From: Collinsella aerofaciens
GTDB lineage: Bacteria > Actinomycetota > Coriobacteriia > Coriobacteriales > Coriobacteriaceae
Length of the DNA stretch: 64,000 bases
Direction: 5' to 3'
Assembly: GCF_028207065.1 (NCBI RefSeq)
Contig: NZ_JAQLFP010000011.1
Coordinates: 1 to 64,000, forward strand
A model generated the notes under the pieces. That model was not told the DNA's origin, searched no databases, and saw only the letters and a program-made list of their open reading frames with translations. Below, piece by piece: positions 6,202 through 14,682 of this stretch (the first letter of the stretch is position 1; every line of letters starts with the position of its first letter). Position numbers and translations under genes: made by a program.

Positions 6202-8681
6202 TATAGGTAGCGGCCGGTAATGCTCTTAGGGCAGGCCGCGATGTCGTCTGGCGTGCCGACGCAGACGATTTGCCCGCCCGCATCACCGCCGCCCGGGCCC
6301 ATGTCGATCACGTAATCGGCGTTACGGATGAGGTCGAGATCGTGTTCGATCACGATAACCGTGGCGCCCTTGGCAACGAGTCCGTCAAACACGCTCAGCA
6401 GTACCTGAACATCGAGCGGATGCAGGCCGATGGTGGGCTCGTCGAACACGAATACGGCATCGTCCTGCACGCGGCCCATCTCGCTCGCAAGCTTAAGGCG
6501 CTGCGCCTCGCCGCCCGAGAGCGCCGGCGTGGGCTCGCCGAGAGTCAGATAGCCCAGCCCCAGGTCGTGAAGTGTCCGCAGGCGCGCCTGGACTTTCTTG
6601 AGTCCCACCGTGGCGTCGAGGGCCTCGTCCACACTCATGTCCATGAGCTGCGGCAACGTGAGCAGGCTCCCGTCCTTGCCCTCGCGATGAATATGCGAGG
6701 CCGCGTCTGCATAACGCGAGCCACGACATGCAGGACAGACAATCTCGACATCGGGCAAAAACTGCACGTCGAGCGATATCGAACCCGTGCCATCGCACGT
6801 AGGGCAACGCAAGGTGCCGGTGTTGTAGCTAAAGGCACCCGCCTTATACCCTGCCGCCTTGGCCTCGGGCGTACGGGCGAAGGCGCGGCGCAGCTCATCA
6901 TGGATGTCGGCATAGGTCGCCACCGTCGAGCGCACGTTGGCGCCGATAGGCGTAGCGTCAATCAGATTTGCACGGGCAATGCCCTCGGCATCGACCCAAC
7001 GCACGTGCCCCGGCAGGCGCTCGCCGGCTGCCTGCGCCTTGAGTGCCGGGATGAGCGTCTCGAGCACCAATGTCGTCTTGCCCGAACCCGAAACGCCCGT
7101 CACCGCGACAAAGCGGCCGCGCGGGATATCGACTTCGAGCGGTTTGACGGTATGGATGGTACCGGTCGCCATGCAGATATGGCCTTGGTCGAACATTTCG
7201 TCGTCAGCCACCTGCGGGCGCAAGCGCTTGGGGTCCGAGCGCAAGAACGGCGCGATGCGGCTACCCTGCGATTGTTCGACCTCGTCCACCGTACCGGCAG
7301 CGATTACATGACCGCCGCCTGCTCCGGCAACGGGACCCATCTCGACCAGATAGTCGGCTTCTGCCAGCACGCGCGTGTCATGGTCGACCACAACCACCGT
7401 GTTGCCGTCTGCAACCAGATCGCGCATCACGCCCACCAGGCCGTCGACATTGGCAGGATGCAAGCCGATCGAAGGCTCGTCCAGCACATACAGCACGCCC
7501 GTCGATCGGTTGCGCACCACGCGGGCGAGCTGCACACGCTGGCGCTCACCCGTGGAGAGCGTAGCACCGGCGCGGTCGAGCGAGAGGTAATCGAGCCCCA
7601 GGTCGACCAGGCGACGAGCCGTGCTCAAAAACGAATCGCAGATATCCACTGCCATGGGCTGCATCTCGGCCGGCAAGGATGCGGGCACCCCGCGCACCCA
7701 CTCAATCGCCTCACCCAACGTCATGGCCGCGGCCTGCGCCAGATTGATACCGCGCACCTGGGGCTGGCGCGCAACCTCGGAGAGACGCGTGCCGCCGCAG
7801 TCACGGCACGGGCCCTCGCGCAAAAAGCGAGCCACGCGCTTTAGTCCCTTATCGTCCTTAACCTTGGCGAGCGCATTCTCGACCGTATAGACGGCGTTGT
7901 AATAGGTAAAGTCGAGCGGCGTGGCGCCCTCGCCGTTTTTGGGAACGTAGAGAATATGCTTCTTAACCGCCGGACCATGGAACACGATGTCGCGCTCTTG
8001 AGGTGTGAGCTGGTTAAACGGCACATCGGTACGCACACCCATCTCGCCGGCTACCTGCTTCATCAAGTCCCACATGAGCGTGCCCCAGGGAAGCACCGCG
8101 CCTTCGTTGATGGTCTTGGACTCGTCGGGCACCAGGCTCGCTTCGTCCACCTCGCGCATGACACCGGTACCGCCACAGGTGGGGCATGCACCGCCGCTAT
8201 TGAAAGCCAAATCCTCGGCACTCGGCGCGTAGAACTCGCGGCCGCATGTCGAACACGTGAGCGACAGGCCTGCGGCCACGTTAAGGCTCGGCTCCACACG
8301 CGCCCCGCAATGTGGGCACACGTGATGGGCACAGCGGCTAAAGAGCAAACGCAGACTGTTGTTGAGCTCGGTCATGGTGCCAAAGGTCGAGCGTACGCCT
8401 GGCACACTAGGGCGCTGATGCAACGCGAGCGCCGCCGGCACGTGCAGCACTTCATCCACCTGAGCGTGCTCGGCCTGCGTCAGACGACGACGGGTATAGG
8501 TGCTGAGCGCCTCCAGGTAACGGCGCGAGCCCTCGGCATAAAGAACCCCCAGCGCCAGCGAACTCTTGCCCGACCCCGACACGCCGGCAATGCCCACGAG
8601 CCTTCCCAGCGGGATATCGATATCGATGTCCTTAAGGTTATGGACGCGCGCACCGCGCACCTCGATAGCTTGCGGGCTCAT
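6201..8681 (-). CDS. UvrA-like ABC ATPase (class II UvrA)
   Basis: This 826-aa tandem ABC protein has two Walker A sites, both in G-V-S-G-S-G-K, two signature motifs (L-S-T-G-E-R-Q-R and L-S-G-G-E-A-Q-R) and zinc modules C-P-H-C..C-S-T-C, C-P-T-C-G-G and C-P-T-C-D-G..C-P-A-C. Canonical UvrA is ~940 aa. The shorter length fits class II UvrA, which lacks much of the UvrB-binding insertion and is linked to drug or DNA-adduct tolerance rather than core repair; that assignment is inference. ATG 8681 is used, with aaaggtga upstream; GTG 8696 and ATG 8714 are alternatives. The upstream ATPase stop is at 8707, so the two are probably cotranscribed. Confidence 0.85.
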   Translation of the reverse strand: MSPQAIEVRGARVHNLKDIDIDIPLGRLVGIAGVSGSGKSSLALGVLYAEGSRRYLEALSTYTRRRLTQAEHAQVDEVLHVPAALALHQRPSVPGVRSTFGTMTELNNSLRLLFSRCAHHVCPHCGARVEPSLNVAAGLSLTCSTCGREFYAPSAEDLAFNSGGACPTCGGTGVMREVDEASLVPDESKTINEGAVLPWGTLMWDLMKQVAGEMGVRTDVPFNQLTPQERDIVFHGPAVKKHILYVPKNGEGATPLDFTYYNAVYTVENALAKVKDDKGLKRVARFLREGPCRDCGGTRLSEVARQPQVRGINLAQAAAMTLGEAIEWVRGVPASLPAEMQPMAVDICDSFLSTARRLVDLGLDYLSLDRAGATLSTGERQRVQLARVVRNRSTGVLYVLDEPSIGLHPANVDGLVGVMRDLVADGNTVVVVDHDTRVLAEADYLVEMGPVAGAGGGHVIAAGTVDEVEQSQGSRIAPFLRSDPKRLRPQVADDEMFDQGHICMATGTIHTVKPLEVDIPRGRFVAVTGVSGSGKTTLVLETLIPALKAQAAGERLPGHVRWVDAEGIARANLIDATPIGANVRSTVATYADIHDELRRAFARTPEAKAAGYKAGAFSYNTGTLRCPTCDGTGSISLDVQFLPDVEIVCPACRGSRYADAASHIHREGKDGSLLTLPQLMDMSVDEALDATVGLKKVQARLRTLHDLGLGYLTLGEPTPALSGGEAQRLKLASEMGRVQDDAVFVFDEPTIGLHPLDVQVLLSVFDGLVAKGATVIVIEHDLDLIRNADYVIDMGPGGGDAGGQIVCVGTPDDIAACPKSITGRYL

Positions 8682-8706
8682 CTTCTGTTCCGTCACCTTT
8701 ATCACC

Positions 8707-9825
8707 CTACTCATGCCATAAAACGCGGTCGCGGATATACTCGCCCAGCATGGGCACGGTAAACCGCACAAGGCCGTATCCGGCGGCCTCGATGACGCGC
8801 TCGCGAATCAGGCTTGCGCGATATTTACTCGCCCAGCTCTGAGTGCGATCGCAGCGCTCAATGATATCCGCCATGCGCGTCGGCTTACCCTCGTCAGTAG
8901 CCATGGCCTCGATAAAGAGGCGCTGTGGGGTACGCAGCCCGTAATACAGAGGCGCGTCGACCGCTTCGTAGAACTCGGAGACGGCATCCGCATGGCCATC
9001 CTCGACATCACAGCTTTCGATGATCTGCGAGCCACGCCGGACAGCAGAGCGCCACATGTAATATCCCACCAGCTGGACCATGTAGGGATGCCCCATACTC
9101 TTGCGCGCCGCAAGGTCCGCCGTCTCCGCATCAACGTAAAGACCGGCGTCCTTGACCGTCTGGACATATGAATCGCGCACCTTGGGCAAAGAAATCGCCC
9201 CCAGCGTACGCTGCTGAGCACGGCGCAAAAACGTCACGCTCGGCTCTTCGAGCAGGTCGTCAACCATACTGGGCAAGCCGGCAAATACCAGCGCAAGACC
9301 GCGCTGGTCGCTATCGGGCAGGCCCGTAGCATCCTGATCTCCGAGCACCTGCTGATAGAGAACGGCAAGGGCCGCCAGTTCCTCGATTGACGCAGATTGC
9401 GCCTCGTCAATCGCAAACAGGATGCCCTTGCCTGGACCGAGCTTCTTGAGGCGCTCGTTGACCAGCCCCCGTAGCGTCTCGCCCTTTGCCCGAGCCGCCT
9501 CGACCGACATCCGACCAAACGACGGCCCAAACTCCATTGACGTCACAACGGGTTTATTCGAGCGAAGCGCGTCGGCCAGGCGATCGCACAAGCCAAGCGA
9601 AGCAGAATCGGAGATAACCGCCCATCCGCGCTCGCTGGCTAGACGTTGCAGCTCTCGCAGGAGAACCGTTTTGCCGCAGCCGCGGTTTCCCGTAATGAGC
9701 ATGAGCCTGCCCGGCGCCCCGGCGCCGTTATCAAGCCCTTCCTCAAAATCTTCGATGACCGACTCGCGACCGATGAGTATCGGAGGTCGTTTACCAGCCG
9801 TTGGCTTAAAGGGATTTGGGTTCAT
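8707..9825 (-). CDS. AAA-type ATPase, paralogue of the gene at 5060
   Basis: This 372-aa protein starts N-P-N-P-F-K-P-T, with Walker A G-N-R-G-C-G-K-T (residues ~46-53), Walker B I-L-F-A-I-D-E-A-Q and V-F-A-G-L-P-S-M. The C-terminal part resembles a winged helix (T-R-M-A-D-I-I-E-R-C-D-R-T-Q-S-W). The layout matches the 366-aa ATPase at 5060, including the F-L-R-R/S-R-A-Q-Q block and the H/F-P-Y/F-hydrophobic-V-G-Y segment. It is followed within 25 bp by the UvrA-like gene, suggesting one transcript. Ribosome-binding site ggagg precedes ATG 9825, and three 10-bp repeats upstream are candidate operators. Confidence 0.75.
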   Translation of the reverse strand: MNPNPFKPTAGKRPPILIGRESVIEDFEEGLDNGAGAPGRLMLITGNRGCGKTVLLRELQRLASERGWAVISDSASLGLCDRLADALRSNKPVVTSMEFGPSFGRMSVEAARAKGETLRGLVNERLKKLGPGKGILFAIDEAQSASIEELAALAVLYQQVLGDQDATGLPDSDQRGLALVFAGLPSMVDDLLEEPSVTFLRRAQQRTLGAISLPKVRDSYVQTVKDAGLYVDAETADLAARKSMGHPYMVQLVGYYMWRSAVRRGSQIIESCDVEDGHADAVSEFYEAVDAPLYYGLRTPQRLFIEAMATDEGKPTRMADIIERCDRTQSWASKYRASLIRERVIEAAGYGLVRFTVPMLGEYIRDRVLWHE

Positions 9826-9860
9826 GTCGGCCTCCTCGGATTAGCAAACGCTGGTAATAG

Positions 9861-9890
9861 TTATACCAACTTATACCGAGTTATACCAAC
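9861..9890 (-). promoter_or_regulatory. Three tandem 10-bp repeats upstream of the ATPase gene
   Basis: ttataccaac, ttataccgag and ttataccaac lie head to tail at exactly one helical turn, 36-65 bp before ATG 9825. Read on the minus strand each contains tataa, so they overlap possible -10 elements. This is a likely operator or multi-site promoter. Confidence 0.5.
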
Positions 9891-9892
9891 TC

Positions 9893-9925
9893 AATGTGAC
9901 AAAGGGACTGTCCCTTTGTCACATG
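9893..9925. repeat. Intergenic palindrome, tgtgacaaaggg family
   Basis: aatgtgacaaaggga with tccctttgtcacat. Its right arm encodes the last residue and stop of the TetM-like gene (atg tga on the minus strand). Confidence 0.85.
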
Positions 9926-11922
9926 TGGCCGAAAAATTCCGCGTCGGCGGAGCGATAGGGGCGGAAAGTGGCGGGATCGACCTTTACGTGCGCCGCGGCG
10001 GGTACGTCGTACCATTTGACCGTGTAGCCGGCGCCGTGGGCGCAAAAGACCGAGTCGGGCGTGTTGGGCAGATCGGCCTCGGGCTCATAGGCGGCCGTCT
10101 CGATTACGCGCTCGGCATCATGGCAAGCCGCATAGCCGGCGAACTCCAGGTACAGATGACCGCGACCGCTCGTGTAGGCAGCCACCTCCAGCGCATAATC
10201 CTGCACCTCGGATGCCGGCGCGCGACCCACAAGCTTCGCCCGGTCTCCCGCCATCGTCGGCGGCTTGTACTCGGCGCCCATGCGCGTGGCATCCGAGAGC
10301 GCCCGGCCCACGCACTCCCCCGGCACCTCGAGCTCAAAGTGATACCACGGCTCCAGCAGCACGGCTGCGCCGACCTCACGCGCCTGCATCAAACCCTGGC
10401 GAATCGCGCGGTACGTGGCCTGGCGAAAATCGCCGCCCTCGGTGTGTTTGGCATGCGCGCGGCCGCCCGTAAGCGTAATGCGCACATCGGTGATGGGCGA
10501 GCCGGTCAGTGCGCCCAGGTGATCGCGCTCCATGGCGTTGGTGAGTGCCAAACGCTGCCAGTTAAGATCGAGCTTGTCGGTCGAGGTCACGGTGCCAAAC
10601 TGCACGCCCGAACCCGCTGGCAACGGCTCCAGGCGCAAATGCACCTCGGCATAGTGGCGCAGCGGCTCAAAGTGGCCCACGCCCTCGACCGGCTGCGAAA
10701 TAGTCTCCTTATAGAGAATGCCGCCAGACTCAAACTCAACCGAAAGGCCAAAGCGATCGACCAACACCCGCTGTACGACCTCGAGTTGCACGGCGCCCAT
10801 CAACTGCAAATGAATCTGCTCAAGATGCGTATTCCAGCTTACGCCGAGCATAGGATCTTCATCCGCCAACTCAGTCAATGCTTTGAACACCGTGTGGACG
10901 TCGTGTTCGCCCGGAAGCACCGTATAGGTGAGAACTGGCGCAATGACGGGCGCATCGCACGCGGGTTCCGCGCCCAAGGCGTCCCCTGGGCGAACGTGCG
11001 CAAGACCCGTCACGGCACAAATACCGCCAGCGGCAACTTCTTGGGCAAGCTCATACTTCTCGCCGTTATAGATGCGCACCTGATCGACCTTTTGCTCCCA
11101 TGCCTCGGCACCGGAGCGCCCCTCGATCATCTGCTTTGCATGCAGCGTGCCGCCGGTCACTTTTACCCAAGCCAAGCGCTCGCCGCGATCGCCGCGGCTG
11201 ACGCGATAGACGCGCGCGGCGAACTCCGGCGGCCACGCCCTCTCACGCATCAGCGCGCACATGCCATCCAGCAGCTCGCCCACGCCCTGGTCCTTAAGCG
11301 CCGAGCCGGCAAAGCAAGGAAAGAGCCTGCGCTCGGCAACCATGCGCGAAAGCGTTGCGACGGAAAGCTCGCCTGTCTCAAGAAACTCCTCGAGGGCTGC
11401 CTCGTCCAACGCGGCAGCGTCCTCCCAAGCGGCACCGCCCGTCAGCAGTTCGTTGGCATCCAGACAGCCCTCGGAAAGACGCTGCCCAAGTTGCGTCAGT
11501 AAAACATCGCGGCCGGGATTCTCCAAATCGATTTTGTTGATATAGATGAACGTCGGGATGTCATAGCGTGCAAGCAGGCGCCACAGGGTTTCGGTGTGTC
11601 CCTGCACGCCGTCGTTGGCACCTACCACCAAAATCGCGTAGTCGAGCGCGCGTAACGTGCGCTCTGCCTCGGCTGAAAAATCCACGTGACCGGGGGCGTC
11701 CACGAGCATAACGTGGGTTTCGTCGTGATCGAGCACAGCCTGCGACGAGAAAATCGTGATGCCGCGCTCGCGTTCGATAGCGTTGGTATCCAGGTGCGAG
11801 TCGCCGTCGTCCACACGGCCGCGCTTGCGAATGCGACCTGCGCAGAACAGCATGGCCTCGGCCAGCGTAGTCTTGCCGGCATCGACATGCGCCAAGATTC
11901 CAACGACAGCTTGCTTCGACAT
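9919..11922 (-). CDS. TetM/EF-G-like translational GTPase
   Basis: This 667-aa protein has G1 A-H-V-D-A-G-K-T-T (residues ~11-19), switch region R-G-I-T-I, G3 D-A-P-G-H-V-D-F, G4 N-K-I-D, then EF-G-like domains through to a domain V of the ribosomal-protection type. Length and domain order match Tet(M)/Tet(W)-class proteins (~640 aa) rather than EF-G (~700). Many Coriobacteria and Clostridia carry such housekeeping relatives, so tetracycline resistance should not be assumed. Start ATG 11922 has aagaggaga upstream; the frame extends to 11991 without a better site. The final codons and stop lie in a palindromic repeat. Confidence 0.85.
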   Translation of the reverse strand: MSKQAVVGILAHVDAGKTTLAEAMLFCAGRIRKRGRVDDGDSHLDTNAIERERGITIFSSQAVLDHDETHVMLVDAPGHVDFSAEAERTLRALDYAILVVGANDGVQGHTETLWRLLARYDIPTFIYINKIDLENPGRDVLLTQLGQRLSEGCLDANELLTGGAAWEDAAALDEAALEEFLETGELSVATLSRMVAERRLFPCFAGSALKDQGVGELLDGMCALMRERAWPPEFAARVYRVSRGDRGERLAWVKVTGGTLHAKQMIEGRSGAEAWEQKVDQVRIYNGEKYELAQEVAAGGICAVTGLAHVRPGDALGAEPACDAPVIAPVLTYTVLPGEHDVHTVFKALTELADEDPMLGVSWNTHLEQIHLQLMGAVQLEVVQRVLVDRFGLSVEFESGGILYKETISQPVEGVGHFEPLRHYAEVHLRLEPLPAGSGVQFGTVTSTDKLDLNWQRLALTNAMERDHLGALTGSPITDVRITLTGGRAHAKHTEGGDFRQATYRAIRQGLMQAREVGAAVLLEPWYHFELEVPGECVGRALSDATRMGAEYKPPTMAGDRAKLVGRAPASEVQDYALEVAAYTSGRGHLYLEFAGYAACHDAERVIETAAYEPEADLPNTPDSVFCAHGAGYTVKWYDVPAAAHVKVDPATFRPYRSADAEFFGHM

Positions 11923-12165
11923 GACTCTCCTCTTATTGCAAGCCCACCGCACGCGGCAACGGGCATTCTCGTTCCACACTGGATGATACAATTTACGGGC
12001 CGGCGGGCGAAGCGGGCCCTATCCCCCGACCGAGCTCATCGCCCTGCGTTGCCGCGCGGCGATTTTCGTAGGTTCGCGCCTTGCGAAAGCCGGCACCTCC
12101 CCTTTTTGTCCGCCCGGACTCATCTGGGCGGTAACAACGCGAGCCCCACAACGACGCGTTTTACC

Positions 12166-12194
12166 AAAAATGGCCCCACTCGAGGCCATTTTTT
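12166..12194. terminator. Bidirectional terminator hairpin
   Basis: aaaaatggcc pairs with ggccattttt around a short loop. T-runs appear on both strands, so it can end the GNAT gene on the minus strand. Confidence 0.7.
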
Positions 12195-12227
12195 ATTTGA
12201 GCTGGGTGACGATACGTGCCTTGGCTC

Positions 12228-12719
12228 CTACGCCTCGCGCAGCCAATCAAACGCGACACGCGGCGTACCGTCCGACACATATACGATACCGGCGCGCTTA
12301 AACCCGGCCTTGGCGATGGCACCCTGCATGGGCAAGTTGTCCTTGTGCGTGTCGATACGCAGATGGTCGGCGCGTTCCTTGGCAAAGGCAAACATCGCAA
12401 CCGCGATACCGTGCACGGTATCGTCGGATGCCACGCGATGCAGCACATGGTATGGAGCGTCGCTGCGCCAGGCGCCGTCCTCAATGACGTCATAGCACTC
12501 GTCCGGCCCCGGCAAAAGGGCAAACGTCGCCACCACGCGACCGTCGACTTCGCACACGTAACTGCCATCAGCGGCAATATCGGCAGCCAGCTGCTCGGCC
12601 GAAGGCGTGCCCTCGGGCCACTGCGTGGCGTTGCCATGTGCGCGCATAAAGGCGCGGGCCGCGTCATAGATAGCCATGACGACGGGAATGTCGGTATCGA
12701 GGGTTTTTCTGATCATCAC
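12228..12719 (-). CDS. GNAT-family N-acetyltransferase
   Basis: This 163-aa protein has the GNAT order: N-terminal I-R-K-T-L-D-T-D-I-P and a Y-D-A-A-R helix, a central beta strand V-A-T-F-A-L, an acetyl-CoA loop region around D-D-T-V-H-G-I-A-V-A-M, and the C-terminal N-L-P-M-Q-G-A-I-A-K-A-G-F typical of small-molecule acetyltransferases. The substrate is unknown. The start is GTG 12719, with gagg seven bases upstream, or ATG 12716. It diverges from the small zinc-protein gene at 12793, with a perfect inverted repeat between them. Confidence 0.85.
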   Translation of the reverse strand: MMIRKTLDTDIPVVMAIYDAARAFMRAHGNATQWPEGTPSAEQLAADIAADGSYVCEVDGRVVATFALLPGPDECYDVIEDGAWRSDAPYHVLHRVASDDTVHGIAVAMFAFAKERADHLRIDTHKDNLPMQGAIAKAGFKRAGIVYVSDGTPRVAFDWLREA

Positions 12720-12737
12720 GCGGCGACCTCACGTTTA

Positions 12738-12769
12738 TTGGTATCACTTTGATTGAGCAATGATACCAA
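12738..12769. promoter_or_regulatory. Perfect 9-bp inverted repeat between divergent genes
   Basis: ttggtatca (12738-12746) and tgataccaa (12761-12769) are perfect inverted copies separated by 14 bases, in the gap between the GNAT gene and the small zinc-protein gene. The geometry fits a dimeric repressor site. Confidence 0.45.
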
Positions 12770-12792
12770 CGTTTGGAGAGGGTGCGAAGCAG

Positions 12793-13089
12793 ATGGGGAG
12801 CAAGAAGCGAGCCGCCTGGTCAAAGGCCAAAAGCGAGTTTTTGGGCGCTGCCACCGGCGGCGATATGAGCGACCTGTTTGCGCGCGAGGGCGAGCGCCGC
12901 GACGCCCTGGGCGCCGAGCGCGATGAGGCCTGGCGCTACAAGTCGTGCGAGCGCAAAAACCGTTACGACACACGCGCCGAGGCCGAAGCAGTTATGGCCG
13001 ACTGCGAAAACCGCGGGCGGCGTGGTTTGGCCTGCTACAAATGCGAATACTGCGGCGGATGGCATTTGACGTCGCATCCCTGGAAATAG
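12793..13089 (+). CDS. Small basic zinc-ribbon-like protein
   Basis: This 98-aa charged protein has S-C-E-R-K-N-R-Y-D-T in the middle and C-Y-K-C-E-Y-C-G-G-W-H-L-T at the end, with a further Cys at M-A-D-C. The C-x2-C plus His arrangement suggests a zinc knuckle, and a Y-K-C-x-Y-C-G-x-W-H-L ending is seen in small hypothetical actinobacterial and phage proteins. A nucleic-acid-binding role is inference. ATG 12793 is preferred, since ggagaggg lies about ten bases upstream; an in-frame ATG at 12760 falls inside the inverted repeat. Confidence 0.65.
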   Translation: MGSKKRAAWSKAKSEFLGAATGGDMSDLFAREGERRDALGAERDEAWRYKSCERKNRYDTRAEAEAVMADCENRGRRGLACYKCEYCGGWHLTSHPWK

Positions 13090-13156
13090 GGCCTGCGTCG
13101 GCGCGGCGCTGACGCAGCGGCACGGCACCGGCGCAGCGCCGGCCATCGCACACAAG

Positions 13157-13861
13157 CTACGGGCGCGGCGGCACCAAAACATCGTAACGAACGGCTTTGC
13201 CCGCAAGCTGATAGCTCGGCTTAACGCCGGCAAGCAGCGGCCCCTTCACCGGCCGCTTGATAACGACCTTGCGCGGCCGCACCGCAAGCGCAGCTTCGAC
13301 CAGTGTCTCTTCATCGGCGCACGGCTGCTCCAAATGGTGCAGGAGTTGGAACTTCTTTTTGACCGCCGCGCTCTTGGTGCGCTCGGGAAACATGGGGTCC
13401 AGGTACACCACGTCGGGAGCCGTAAGCTCACCCTGCTCGATTAGCTCAGCCGTATGGCGAAGGCCGGCAATGCTGTCCTCGCCCGCATGCAAGTGCATGC
13501 GCGCCACGGCATCCGCAAGTGCCGGATCATCTGCCGCTCGATCCAAAGCATCCTGCAGCAGCGCCGCGATCACGCAATCCTGCTCATACAGATCGACGGT
13601 AAAGCCCGCGGCCGCTAGCAGCAGCGAGTCCTCGCCAAAGCCTGCCGTAGCGTCAATCGCCCAGGGGCTCTCAATGCCTTTTGTGCGCGCGGCCTTCACC
13701 AACAGCTCTTGCTGCAGACGGCCCTGCTTGAGCCGTGGGCGCATGCGGGCAAAATCGGCACGCAGCTCCATCGTGCCGTCGGTGAGCGTGAGCCCCTCGG
13801 GCTTCTCGGTCAGCTCTAGCCCTGCGGCCCGAGCAACAGAAAAGGGATCGACGACGCCCAT
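13157..13861 (-). CDS. rsmJ: 16S rRNA (guanine-1516-N2)-methyltransferase RsmJ
   Basis: This 234-aa class I SAM methyltransferase shows the RsmJ hallmarks D-A-T-A-G-F-G-E-D-S (SAM-binding loop, residues ~72-81), Y-L-D-P-M-F-P-E-R (catalytic D-P-M-F) and V-I-K-R-P near the C-terminus. It acts on the small subunit rRNA in the cytoplasm. ATG 13861 has aaggag five bases upstream and is preferred over the GTG two codons earlier. It is convergent with the zinc-protein gene. Confidence 0.9.
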   Translation of the reverse strand: MGVVDPFSVARAAGLELTEKPEGLTLTDGTMELRADFARMRPRLKQGRLQQELLVKAARTKGIESPWAIDATAGFGEDSLLLAAAGFTVDLYEQDCVIAALLQDALDRAADDPALADAVARMHLHAGEDSIAGLRHTAELIEQGELTAPDVVYLDPMFPERTKSAAVKKKFQLLHHLEQPCADEETLVEAALAVRPRKVVIKRPVKGPLLAGVKPSYQLAGKAVRYDVLVPPRP

Positions 13862-13924
13862 GGGCACTCCTTCACAAGCAAAACGGATACGCAGGCGCCG
13901 TGTCCGTCGGCACCCAGCCGTTCG

Positions 13925-14068
13925 TTATTGTCCCACATGCGACATGGCCCACAGCATCCCAATGCAAAGCACCGCCATCAATCCCGTGCACACGGCAGCG
14001 ATCACAGAATCGCTCATGCGCCTTCCCAACGACCGCGACTCGCGCACTTGCTCTGTTCCGTACATCAT
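13925..14068 (-). CDS. 47-aa single-span membrane peptide
   Basis: A short reading frame on the minus strand begins with two ATGs behind an excellent ribosome-binding site (aaggagga, four bases away). It encodes a charged N-terminus (M-M-Y-G-T-E-Q-V-R-E-S-R-S-L-G-R-R) and one hydrophobic helix of ~22 residues (V-I-A-A-V-C-T-G-L-M-A-V-L-C-I-G-M). It lies 63 bp upstream of rsmJ on the same strand and may be cotranscribed. No family is recognised. The strong translation signal and the membrane helix argue that it is real. Confidence 0.5.
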   Translation of the reverse strand: MMYGTEQVRESRSLGRRMSDSVIAAVCTGLMAVLCIGMLWAMSHVGQ

Positions 14069-14196
14069 GGCTCCTCCTTAGACCAGCTCCTTGTTACGAT
14101 TCCATCATCGCAGCGCTGCGCATGAGCTGCCATCGATTTGGCTTACGCCCGGCTTTCCTTTTTGAAAGGTTGAGGTGCGCAGGCCCCAAGCGCTTT

Positions 14197-14515
14197 CAGG
14201 CCGTGCTTACCCTTCCCGCTCTCGGCGGCAGCGTCGTTAACATCGGTGCCTTTGCCATCGTGGTGTACGACCTGCTCTTTGTTCAGCAGGCTCACGCCGT
14301 TACGGCCGAGAACAAGGATCGCCTGTAGGTACCCGTCTGCCACAGCCCCCTGCAATCAAGCAGCCAACATGGGCCGATCGCACCACAATGCGATCAGCCC
14401 TTTACGTTTGCCCAGATAAAACCTGCCAAAACAAACCTGTCCCTTTTTGGCAGGTTGTTAGCTGTGGCGGTACTCGGCGATGATGAAGTCGGTATCGGTC
14501 TGAAGGGCGTCCAGG
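14197..14515. pseudogene. Truncated duplicate of the 20668-20985 locus
   Basis: About 319 bp align with 20668-20985. They comprise the last ~43 codons of the small membrane protein gene (Q-A-V-L-T-L-P-A-L-G-G-S, stop at 14326), the downstream hairpin, the cctgccaaaa..tttttggcagg element, and the last ~20 codons of the RlmA gene on the opposite strand. Differences within the coding part are mainly at third positions, so this copy probably diverged while still functional and then lost its 5' part. With the intact copy it brackets the Cache-MscS operon. Confidence 0.75.
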
Positions 14516-14682
14516 ACCTAACGCCCATCGCAGAATGCGAGCATCTATTTAGCGGTAAAGCACCAAATCCCGTCAGGTATTGTCCTCCACCTCAACCCTC
14601 CGTTTACCCGCCGCTTCGCGACTATTCCATACTTGCCCGTCCATATCATTAAAGGACTGAACATTCGTCGTGAGGAATGCAA

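Noticed and set aside
9919..11922. Calling the GTPase a tetracycline-resistance gene
   Set aside because: Family resemblance is clear, but no evidence separates a resistance protein from housekeeping relatives; no mobile context surrounds it.
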